From an uncultured Bacteroidales bacterium (GTDB lineage Bacteria; Bacteroidota; Bacteroidia; Bacteroidales; Muribaculaceae): a DNA stretch of 12,512 bases. Where the stretch lies: assembly GCA_900554345.1 (NCBI GenBank), contig USHH01000045.1:1-12512 (forward strand). The letters are read 5' to 3'. The position numbers and the translations under genes were made by a program. Positions 6,308-12,512 of the stretch are shown piece after piece (position 1 is the stretch's first letter; each line of letters opens with the position of its first letter). The notes under the pieces were generated by a model, which worked only from the letters and a program-made list of their open reading frames with translations, did not search any database and had not been told where the DNA came from.

Positions 6308-6342
6308 GGCTGCACCGGGGTGCAGCCCTACATTGGTCGGGT
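6308..6342 (+). repeat. REP-like hairpin with CCCTACA tail (copy B)
   Basis: GGCTGCACC (6308-6316) and GGTGCAGCC (6319-6327) make a perfect 9-bp palindromic arrangement around GG. The last C of the arm is part of CCCTACA (6326-6332), and a TCGGG follows. It stands just downstream of the LRR gene (whose stop codon ends at 6348 on the minus strand) and may serve as its transcription end. The preceding 90 bases (6219-6307) are GC-rich and hold a further imperfect inverted repeat (arms about 6244-6251 and 6271-6281), but no gene that I can support. See copy A at 2914-2946. Confidence 0.5.
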
Positions 6343-6347
6343 ATCTA

Positions 6348-7856
6348 CTATTCGATGGCGAGCTTGGCTGATTTACCGGAAGCGGTACGGATGATATAGA
6401 GGCCCTTCGGCATAGTGGTGGCGACTTCGCCGAAACGCAGCCCGTAGGCGACCTTAGCGCCGGAGAGGGAATATGCCTCGCAGAGCTCGTCATCCCTGAT
6501 GGTCGTGTCATCATATATATCACTGACGCCGTCGGTGAGGTCCTCCACAATCGGGCCGATCTCCTTCCAGCGCGTTCCTGAATAGTTTTTCGCTGCCCCG
6601 GGCCGCACATGCACCGTCGCTCCTGTGAACACCGGTAACGGATCTCCCTGAATATAGTTCCTTTTCCCAACACCTAATGGATATTCCGATATTATTCGCG
6701 GCGGTGTCATACCCTCGCAATAGATATCCTTAAGGGCAGCACAACCGGTAAACGCCTCCTTTATTGAAAAGACATCCTCACCTATCACGACTTGCCGGAG
6801 GCTATCGCAGTATGAGAAGACATCATCATCCAGTCGCTCGATTTTCAGCCTGACTGCAACTGACTTAAGACCGCTCTGCCTAAATGCCCCGATGCCGATA
6901 TTCTCAAGACCTTCAGGGAACTCGATGCCTTTCAATGAACTTGTATTTTCAAATGCGTAATCACCGATTTCCGTTAAGGCCTGAGGGAGTGTGATTTCTT
7001 CTAAGCAGCGTCCTGTAAACGAATAGTCATTGATTATCTTAAGATTATCGGGAAGTTTTATCCTTTTGAATCGGGCACCATAGAAACCATGCTCACCTAT
7101 CCATGAGACTGTGGAAGGAATCACTAATGTGGAGTCTTTGCTTGATGTACCACAAAAAGCAAACCCTGCTATACTTTCCAACCCATCGGGCAGATTAAAG
7201 CTTTCTGCTTTGAAGTAGAAAAAGCAATAGCCTTCTATTGACTTAATGGTAGAGGGAAAGGAGATGGTGTAAGTTGTCGTTCCGAGTTCTGTTTCATTCA
7301 TTGTCGTTGCGCTAAATAAACTGTTTTCAAGCCTCTTCACGCCTTCCGGAATCACAATCCCGCTATCCCATTTCTCTTTTGGATAACAGAGTATGCTTGT
7401 CATTTCCTTGTTATATAACACACCATCTACTGCACAGAATGCCGGATTGCCATTATCTACTGTAACACTCAACAGGTTCGGAAGCTGACACATATTATTA
7501 TCTATTTTTATCACTGTCGATGGCAATGATAATGTCTCAAAAGCTTCAAGTTGAAATGCGAATTCCTCGATTTCATTGACAGTATATTCCTGTCCCTTGT
7601 GCACGACGGCGGATGGAATTACCATCTCTTTCCTCCATGCCGGGTAGTTGGGACCGTCAGACAGATACGACTGGTTGCATACAGCCGCCTTCATGTGTAT
7701 TGAATCGAGATGATACCAGATGCTGTCTATGAAAAATACTTCCCGACCATCACCATCGAAGTCAAATCCGGCTTTCCGGTCCTGAGCCATAGCCGGAAGT
7801 ATCAATGCCGCGAACATCGACAGCATGGCCATCAGTGATATGGATTTCATATTCAT
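6348..7856 (-). CDS. Secreted BspA-type leucine-rich-repeat protein with C-terminal sorting-like domain
   Basis: This is a probable cell-surface or extracellular protein of unknown ligand. The ATG at 7856 gives 502 residues; the ATG at 7850 is an equally good start. A signal peptide is clear: Lys4, a hydrophobic run to residue 20, and a likely cut at AMA24-Gln25. Residues about 75-385 are LRR_5 (BspA/TpLRR) repeats, each of the form LPxxLxxIGxxAFxxxxxLxxIxFP. Good examples are LPQALTEIGDYAFENTSSLK and FPEGLENIGIGAF. The segment DGVLYNKEMTSILCYPKEKW is a standard BspA interruption. The tail from about 440, with EAYSLSGAKVA, MPKGLYIIRTASGKSAKLAIE, resembles C-terminal sorting/cell-attachment domains of Bacteroidetes exported proteins (type IX-like). 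Base composition differs from its neighbours: 22 of 60 G+C at 7201-7260 and 25 of 60 at 7441-7500, rising again at the 3' end. This fits acquisition by transfer or rapid evolution. Such proteins are known for binding host or microbial surfaces, but no partner can be named. Confidence 0.88.
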   Translation of the reverse strand: MNMKSISLMAMLSMFAALILPAMAQDRKAGFDFDGDGREVFFIDSIWYHLDSIHMKAAVCNQSYLSDGPNYPAWRKEMVIPSAVVHKGQEYTVNEIEEFAFQLEAFETLSLPSTVIKIDNNMCQLPNLLSVTVDNGNPAFCAVDGVLYNKEMTSILCYPKEKWDSGIVIPEGVKRLENSLFSATTMNETELGTTTYTISFPSTIKSIEGYCFFYFKAESFNLPDGLESIAGFAFCGTSSKDSTLVIPSTVSWIGEHGFYGARFKRIKLPDNLKIINDYSFTGRCLEEITLPQALTEIGDYAFENTSSLKGIEFPEGLENIGIGAFRQSGLKSVAVRLKIERLDDDVFSYCDSLRQVVIGEDVFSIKEAFTGCAALKDIYCEGMTPPRIISEYPLGVGKRNYIQGDPLPVFTGATVHVRPGAAKNYSGTRWKEIGPIVEDLTDGVSDIYDDTTIRDDELCEAYSLSGAKVAYGLRFGEVATTMPKGLYIIRTASGKSAKLAIE

Positions 7857-7941
7857 GATCAATCTGTTTTATTTAGGTTTAGTATTTAACGGTTGGTTTT
7901 GCAGCGTTAGAGAAATCAAGTGATTCTAATATAAATCTTGG

Positions 7942-7949
7942 CAAATATA
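7942..7949 (-). promoter_or_regulatory. Candidate -7 box for the LRR gene
   Basis: The minus strand reads TATATTTG, an exact TAnnTTTG. The start would be near 7935, about 80 bases ahead of the LRR ATG. No TTTG is seen at the -33 distance, so the promoter is only half supported. The rest of the AT-rich gap 7857-8041 shows a small GTTAA/TTAAC dyad (7998-8013) and nothing else I can name. Confidence 0.4.
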
Positions 7950-8041
7950 ACGATTTTGGGAATAGGATGGTTGACTTTTGGTAATATAATGCTCTGCGTT
8001 AACATTTATTAACACTAATATCATGCATAGTAACTACTCAG

Positions 8042-8586
8042 CTATATGGCCTGCGGCCACCAGTGCTTCTCATTGTCGTAGGAGCCGTCGGCATGACGCT
8101 CATAGACCAGCGAACCGTCGCAGCATCTACCTTCAAGGGCAGCCATGACGATATAACTGGTAGCCTCCTTCACCTCCTCATGGAGGGCCGGATCACCCAC
8201 CAGCTCCGATGCCTCGTGTAACCCCCCTCCGCATGGTCGCGGCTGTGGCTTTCGATGTCGCGATAGAGCCTCACCGCCATGTCGAGCGAGCGAGGGTCGC
8301 CGGTGGCGCGGAAATGCTCCGCAAGGCCGTAGATTGCGAATGCGATGGCATAGAACTGCTTTTTGGTGTCGAGCAGCTCACCCTGCGGAGTTACCGACCA
8401 GAAGACGCCGCCCTGCTCCTCGTCGACGAAATGCGAGAGGAGATAATCGCGGGCACGCAGAGCGCCCTCCTCATACTCCGGCTTGCCTGTAGTGCGGTAA
8501 GCGGCAGAGAACGTCCAGAGGATGCGGTATTGCTCGGGAGTGGTGTTGGGAGTGCCCCGGAAGAACCAGCCGCCTGTGTGCTCGTG
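8042..8586 (-). pseudogene. Remnant of a cellobiose 2-epimerase (AGE family) gene
   Basis: Reading the minus strand gives two pieces of one protein in different frames. Piece 1 (8586 down to about 8212, about 125 residues) has HEHTGGWFF, RILWTFSAAYR, GGVFWSV, LDTKKQFYAIAFAIYGLAEH, a RATGD turn and GGY, all characteristic of cellobiose 2-epimerases, cytosolic enzymes that convert cellobiose or mannobiose at the reducing end. Piece 2 (about 8213 to 8042) has ELVGDPALHEEVKEA and NEKHWWPQ, the C-terminal motif carrying one catalytic His, then a TAG stop two codons later. The 75-90 residues expected between them are missing; in the family these hold the NTHLHVLEAY and GHDIEASW histidines. An in-frame TGA (8589-8587) stands just before piece 1, preceded by RIPVIFRP, which may be a decayed N-terminus. 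A stop, a frame-changing deletion and a lost C-terminus make a functional product implausible. The neighbouring alpha-galactosidase fits a former mannan-oligosaccharide locus. Confidence 0.83.
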
Positions 8587-8713
8587 TCAAGGGCGGAATA
8601 TCACCGGTATGCGATTGCCGTTATCATCCGTGAGCGAAAACGCGTGTTGCACAGTTGAAATAAAAAGACTAACTTTATTCACAGATTTGAAAACCCATAT
8701 AAATATACGACAC
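8587..8713. other. Divergent intergenic region between the epimerase remnant and the alpha-galactosidase
   Basis: This stretch holds the decayed start of the epimerase remnant on the minus strand, then an AT-rich leader for the alpha-galactosidase. CAGATTTG (8682-8689) matches TAnnTTTG at all but the first base and could be its -7 box, but no good TTTG lies at the -33 distance. No Shine-Dalgarno precedes the ATG at 8714. Confidence 0.35.
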
Positions 8714-10918
8714 ATGAAAGTTTGCATTCCATTGGCGATTGCGGCGGTGCTCTGCGGGATGCCCTGTCCGGCAAGCGCGGAGATCCTGCATGTATCCACC
8801 CCCGAGACCTCATTGGTGGTTGACGCCACCAAGGGAGAGAAGGGAAAGCTCCTCTATTACGGAAAGAGCCTCTCTGAAGCCGACCTCTCCACCCTCACCG
8901 ACGCAGGAGGCGACCCCCTCGACATCCTCCCGGCTTACGGCCTCTATCCCGAGAACGAGGGGGCAGTGGCCCTGACCCACGCCGACGGCAACATGACGCT
9001 CGATCTGGCGGTGGACTCCAGCGAGACAAAACGGCTACCCGACGGCACGCTGACCACCGTGACGATGAAAGACAGGGTGTATCCCTTGACCATCAAGGTG
9101 AACTACCGCACCTACGACGGCGACAACGTGATAGAGACCTGGACCGAGACCGTCAACGGCGAGAAGGGTGCCGTGAAGCTCCGGAGGTTCGACTCCGGCT
9201 ATCTGCCGGTGAGATACGGCGACGTGTGGCTGTCGAGCCTTTACGGCGGCTGGGCCAACGAGGGGCGCGTGGAGCAGGCACCGTTACTTCACGGCATGAA
9301 GGTGATCAAGAACAAGGACGGCGTGCGCAACTCCCACACCGCGCATTCGGAGATCATGCTCTCGCTCGACGGAAAGCCAAGGGAGAACGAGGGGCGCGTG
9401 ATAGGCGCCGCGCTTGAATACAGCGGCAACTATGAGTTGCGCCTCGACACCGACCCCGGCATCTACCACCATGTCTTCGCCGGCATCAATCCCGATAACT
9501 CCGAGTATGTGCTGGAGAAGGGCGACACGTTCACCACGCCACCTCTGGCACTCACCTTTTCCGACGAGGGTCTCAGCGGCGCCAGCCGCAACTTCCACAG
9601 CTGGGCAAGGAAACACAGGATAGCCCACGGCACCCAGACACGTCCCATACTTCTCAACAGCTGGGAAGGGGTCTACTTCGACATCAACGAGGAGGGGATG
9701 GAGGCCATGATGAAGGACATCTCCGATATGGGGGGCGAGCTCTTCGTGATGGACGACGGATGGTTTGGCGTGAAGTATCCGCGAAACAACGACTCCTCTT
9801 CGCTCGGCGACTGGACAGTGGATACCAACAAGCTCCCCGGCGGCATCGACGCCCTCATCGAGTCGGCGAAGCGCCACAATATCAAGTTCGGCATCTGGAT
9901 AGAGCCGGAGATGACCAACAGCATTTCGGAGCTATACGAGCAGCATCCGGAATACGTGATCAAGGCGCCGGGCAGAGAGCCGGTCAAGGGACGCGGCGGC
10001 ACGCAGCTCGTGCTCGACATGAGCAATCCTAAGGTGCAGGACCTCGTCTTCAATGTGGTTGACACACTGCTTACGAAGCATCCTGAGATCGCATATATCA
10101 AATGGGATGCCAACGCCCCGATCATGGAACATGGCTCGCAATATCTGAAGAACGACCGCCAGAGCCACCTCTACCACGCCTATCATGAAGGCTTCGCAAA
10201 GACACTCGACCGCATCCGCGCCAAATATCCCGACGTGATAATCCAGGCGTGCGCCAGCGGCGGCGGCCGCGCCAATTACGGCGTGCTGCCCTGGTTTGAC
10301 GAGTTCTGGGTGAGCGACAACACGGATGCCCTACAGCGCGTCTACATGCAGTGGGGCACGAGCTACTTCTTCCCGGCGGTGGCTATGGGCTCGCACATCA
10401 GCGCGGCTCCCAACCATCAGACCTTCCGCACGATACCGCTGAAATACCGCACCGACGTGGCCATGTCGGGACGTCTCGGCATGGAGATACAGCCTAAGAA
10501 CATGACGGAGGAGGAGAAGGAATTCGCGCATCAGGCCATCGAGAACTACAAGAAGATCCGCCCGGTGGTGCAGCAGGGCGACATCTACCGACTGCTCTCC
10601 CCCTACGACCATAAGGGAGCTGCCTCGATGATGTATGTATCGCCAGACAAGAACGACGCCGTCTTCTACTGGTGGAAGACCGAGACCTTCGTAGGCCAGC
10701 AGCTGCCGAGGGTGAAGATGGCCGGTCTTGATCCCGACAGGAAGTATGTCGTGACGGAGCTCAACCGCATCGACAAGACTCCCCTCCCCTACGAGGGTAA
10801 GGAATTCACAGGGCGCTTCCTGATGAACAACGGGCTCGAGATTCCATCGGAGCACAACCTCGACTGGGGCAAGAAGGTCGACTATTCCTCACGCGTGCTT
10901 CGCCTCGAGGCAAAATAA
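8714..10918 (+). CDS. Secreted alpha-galactosidase, glycoside hydrolase family 36
   Basis: It cleaves terminal alpha-1,6-linked galactose from raffinose-type sugars or galactomannan fragments, with retention of configuration. The open frame extends upstream to 8522, but the ATG at 8714 is chosen because it opens a good signal peptide (Lys2, hydrophobic core to residue 14, cleavage after ASA22), so the enzyme is periplasmic or exported. The 734-residue length is typical of GH36. The order is an N-terminal beta-supersandwich (about 23-300), a TIM barrel (about 310-620) and a C-terminal beta domain. Barrel motifs are LLNSWEGVYFD, FVMDDGW (344-350), GDW (365-367) and WIEPEM (395-400). The nucleophile Asp465 is in IKWDAN, CASGGGR (513-519) shapes the galactose site, and the acid/base Asp535 is in WVSDNTDALQR. 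Every catalytic residue expected is present. The gene stands alone between a broken epimerase gene and dnaE. The substrate (melibiose/raffinose or galactomannan) cannot be decided from sequence. Confidence 0.95.
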   Translation: MKVCIPLAIAAVLCGMPCPASAEILHVSTPETSLVVDATKGEKGKLLYYGKSLSEADLSTLTDAGGDPLDILPAYGLYPENEGAVALTHADGNMTLDLAVDSSETKRLPDGTLTTVTMKDRVYPLTIKVNYRTYDGDNVIETWTETVNGEKGAVKLRRFDSGYLPVRYGDVWLSSLYGGWANEGRVEQAPLLHGMKVIKNKDGVRNSHTAHSEIMLSLDGKPRENEGRVIGAALEYSGNYELRLDTDPGIYHHVFAGINPDNSEYVLEKGDTFTTPPLALTFSDEGLSGASRNFHSWARKHRIAHGTQTRPILLNSWEGVYFDINEEGMEAMMKDISDMGGELFVMDDGWFGVKYPRNNDSSSLGDWTVDTNKLPGGIDALIESAKRHNIKFGIWIEPEMTNSISELYEQHPEYVIKAPGREPVKGRGGTQLVLDMSNPKVQDLVFNVVDTLLTKHPEIAYIKWDANAPIMEHGSQYLKNDRQSHLYHAYHEGFAKTLDRIRAKYPDVIIQACASGGGRANYGVLPWFDEFWVSDNTDALQRVYMQWGTSYFFPAVAMGSHISAAPNHQTFRTIPLKYRTDVAMSGRLGMEIQPKNMTEEEKEFAHQAIENYKKIRPVVQQGDIYRLLSPYDHKGAASMMYVSPDKNDAVFYWWKTETFVGQQLPRVKMAGLDPDRKYVVTELNRIDKTPLPYEGKEFTGRFLMNNGLEIPSEHNLDWGKKVDYSSRVLRLEAK

Positions 10919-10943
10919 AAACAGAATCAGTCATCACCATAGA

Positions 10944-10977
10944 CAACAGGGAGCGTCTGCCATGGCGCTCCCTGTTG
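10944..10977 (+). terminator. Hairpin terminator candidate after the alpha-galactosidase
   Basis: CAACAGGGAGCG (10944-10955) and CGCTCCCTGTTG (10966-10977) form a perfect 12-bp stem with a 10-base loop, 25 bases past the stop. The stem is GC-rich, but no T-run follows (CTGTAATACC). Position and strength favour a transcription end or an mRNA 3' stabiliser; without the T-run an intrinsic terminator is not certain. Confidence 0.6.
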
Positions 10978-11166
10978 CTGTAATACCGTGAGATATGAAT
11001 CGATTACATGGGGCTGTATGAATGCAGTAATAGAAGGGACAGAATGCGCAATCGTATCACCGATGAAGGCCAGACAAAGGCTATGACAGCAACCAGGAAC
11101 ATAAGTCAGAACAGGGAATATGACGCCATAGCGAGCGACACATGGACAGGAGTCATGGAGACAGGA

Positions 11167-11197
11167 TTGGATATTAGCGGATGATTTTGTAACTTTG
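11167..11197 (+). promoter_or_regulatory. Bacteroides-type promoter of dnaE
   Basis: TAACTTTG (11190-11197) is an exact TAnnTTTG -7 box. Upstream, TTGG (11167-11170) or the overlapping ATTG is a one-mismatch TTTG at the right distance (19-20 bases). The start would be near 11204, leaving a short leader of about 16 bases before the ATG at 11220. Confidence 0.6.
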
Positions 11198-11219
11198 CAA
11201 GACAGTAACACCGGATATC

Positions 11220-12512
11220 ATGGACACCCCTACCCCATTCACCCATCTCCACGTACACTCACAATACAGTCTGCTCGACGGAAAGGCGTCGGTCAAAGGG
11301 CTTGTGGACAGAGCTATCGAGCTCGGCATGCGTGGCCTCGCCCTCACCGACCACGGCAATATGTTCGGCATCAAGGAATTCTACAACTACGTCGCCAAGA
11401 AGAATGCCGACCGGCCCGAGGGAGAGAAGTTCAAGCCCATACTCGGCTGCGAGATGTATGTGGCGAAAGACCGGCTCACCGACAAGAAGGACAAGCGAGA
11501 CAACGGCTACCACCTGATAGTGCTGGCCAAGAACCAGACCGGCTACCACAACCTGATAAAGCTCGTGAGCAAGGCATGGAGCGAGGGATTCTACTATAAG
11601 CCGCGCACCGACCGCCACGAGCTGGAGACGCACCACGAGGGGCTGATAGTCTGTTCGGCGTGCCTCGGCGGCGAGGTGCCGCAGATGATACTCCAGGGCA
11701 CTCCCGAGGAGGCCGAGGAAAGGGCGCTATGGTATAAGAAGGTGTTTGGCGACGACTATTATCTGGAGCTCCAGCGCCACCAGACCTTCAAGGAGAACGC
11801 CAACAAGGAGGTCTATGAGGAACAGACAAAGGTCAACGAGGTGCTCCTCGACATCGCGAAGCGACACAATATAAAGACCGTGGCCACCAACGACGTGCAT
11901 TTCGTGAAAGAGGATGACGGAGAGGCCCACGACCGACTTATCTGCATCTCAATGAACAAGAGCTTCTACGAGCCGCGCGTACACTACACCAAGCAGGAAT
12001 GGCTCAAGAGCGGGGAGCAGATGGAGAAGATATTCTCCGATGTGCCGGAGGCGCTCGCCAACAGCATGGAGATACTCGACAAGGTGGAGTTCTACACCAT
12101 CGACCACGCCCCCATCATGCCCAACTTCCGGATACCCGACGAGTTCGGCAGCGAGGAGGAATACCGCAAACGCATCACCCATCAGGAGCTCTTCGACGAG
12201 TTCACCCGCGACGAGAACGGCAATGTGGTGCTGAGCCAGGAGGAGGCGCAGAAGAAGATCGACAGGCTCGGCGGCTACGACAAGCTCTACCGCATAAAGT
12301 TCGAGGCCGACTACCTCGAGCAGCTCACATGGGCCGGCGCCAGGGAGCGCTACGGCGACCCGCTGCCGGAGGATATCAAGGAGCGTCTGAAATTCGAGCT
12401 GTATATAATGAAGACCATGGGCTTCCCGGGATACTTCCTCATCGTGCAGGACTTCATCAACGTGGCACGCAAGCAACTGGGCGTCAGCGTAGGGCCTGGA
12501 CGTGGCTCCCCC
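11220..12512 (+). CDS. dnaE: DNA polymerase III alpha subunit, N-terminal 431 residues (3' end outside window)
   Basis: This is the replicative polymerase catalytic subunit. The frame opens at the ATG at 11220 and is uninterrupted to the window end. Residues 1 to about 285 are the PHP domain, with what looks like a complete set of metal ligands: His9, His11 and His13 in HLHVHSQYSLLDG, Asp44-His45 in LTDHGN, Glu78 in GCEMYVA, His98 in YHLIVL, and Asp225 and His227 in NDVH. E. coli DnaE has lost several of these, so PHP-based 3'-5' proofreading is plausible here. Residues about 315-395 form an acidic insertion relative to E. coli, as expected for Bacteroidetes DnaE. FPGYFLIVQDFIN leads into the polymerase motif GPGRGS (425-430). 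The final codon reads Pro where the family has Ala (GPGRGSAAG); it is the last base triplet of the window and may be an end artefact. The catalytic Asp residues lie beyond the window. The identification is very secure. Confidence 0.95.
   Translation, partial: MDTPTPFTHLHVHSQYSLLDGKASVKGLVDRAIELGMRGLALTDHGNMFGIKEFYNYVAKKNADRPEGEKFKPILGCEMYVAKDRLTDKKDKRDNGYHLIVLAKNQTGYHNLIKLVSKAWSEGFYYKPRTDRHELETHHEGLIVCSACLGGEVPQMILQGTPEEAEERALWYKKVFGDDYYLELQRHQTFKENANKEVYEEQTKVNEVLLDIAKRHNIKTVATNDVHFVKEDDGEAHDRLICISMNKSFYEPRVHYTKQEWLKSGEQMEKIFSDVPEALANSMEILDKVEFYTIDHAPIMPNFRIPDEFGSEEEYRKRITHQELFDEFTRDENGNVVLSQEEAQKKIDRLGGYDKLYRIKFEADYLEQLTWAGARERYGDPLPEDIKERLKFELYIMKTMGFPGYFLIVQDFINVARKQLGVSVGPGRGSP

Larger units (their letters stand above)
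10919..11219. other. Intergenic region between the alpha-galactosidase and dnaE
   Basis: The first 60 bases hold a strong hairpin and the last 55 a promoter box, both listed separately. The middle (about 10980-11165) shows no gene, tRNA or known RNA that I recognise. It contains an imperfect direct repeat, CATGGACAGG (11141-11150) and CATGGAGACAGG (11154-11165). A 94-codon frame on the minus strand crosses the hairpin and the promoter and is rejected. Confidence 0.6.

Noticed and set aside
6200..6673. 157-codon minus-strand frame overlapping the LRR gene end
   Set aside because: It is in a different frame from the LRR gene, Ser/Arg/Pro-rich, and covers the repeat-rich intergenic region.
8209..8658. 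Open frame of 149 codons on the plus strand in the gap before the alpha-galactosidase
   Set aside because: It is antisense to the cellobiose 2-epimerase remnant, whose protein motifs are clear on the minus strand.
8522..8713. N-terminal extension of the alpha-galactosidase by 64 codons
   Set aside because: It would bury the signal peptide that starts at 8714 and overlaps the epimerase remnant; the extension has no recognisable sequence.
11141..11165. Imperfect direct repeat CATGGACAGG / CATGGAGACAGG as a possible iteron or regulatory array
   Set aside because: Only two imperfect copies, not placed against any promoter element, and easily due to chance.
10927..11211. 94-codon frame on the minus strand between the alpha-galactosidase and dnaE
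   Set aside because: It crosses the hairpin and the dnaE promoter, resembles no family I know and has no upstream signals.

Overview
The window looks like chromosomal DNA of a Bacteroidales bacterium, probably a gut lineage related to Muribaculaceae (the family is an inference). The reasons are: promoters matching the Bacteroides pattern (TTTG, about 19 bases, then TAnnTTTG) instead of the E. coli -35/-10; no strong Shine-Dalgarno sites; a short ACT-less SerA of the lysine type; a secreted BspA-type leucine-rich-repeat protein; and a DnaE with an intact PHP metal site and a long insertion before its GPGRGS motif. Most genes are GC-rich (38 of 60 bases at 1201-1260), whereas the LRR gene is much lower (22 of 60 at 7201-7260).

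Layout. Positions 1-2074 (+) hold the end of a histidine-utilisation operon: the 3' part of hutI (imidazolonepropionase) and complete hutH (histidine ammonia-lyase). Converging on it, all on the minus strand, are a TM1586-type nitroreductase (2101-2862), a NUDIX-GNAT fusion protein (3028-4017), serA (4075-4992) and serC (5022-6098). serC and serA form a two-gene serine-biosynthesis operon with a good promoter at 6164-6194. An intrinsic terminator behind serA lies directly against the start of the NUDIX-GNAT gene. Next is the secreted LRR protein (6348-7856, minus).

From 8042 to about 8586 (minus) lies the wreck of a cellobiose 2-epimerase (AGE family) gene, broken by a stop, an internal deletion with a frame change, and loss of its end. 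It is divergent from an intact secreted GH36 alpha-galactosidase (8714-10918, +). Together they suggest an eroded galactomannan or mannan-oligosaccharide locus. After a hairpin and about 240 bp of unassigned sequence, dnaE (DNA polymerase III alpha) starts at 11220 and runs off the window at 12512.

Most of the coding content is ordinary metabolism and replication, and I see no CRISPR array, phage, IS element, tRNA or rRNA. The points most worth attention are non-coding: a perfect 19-bp inverted repeat laid over the serC promoter; a terminator abutting a start codon; a perfect 11-bp hairpin inside the end of the nitroreductase gene; and two hairpins with different stems but the same CCCTACA tail, which look like members of a dispersed repeat family. 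The NUDIX-ElaA fusion and the epimerase pseudogene are the most interesting coding observations.
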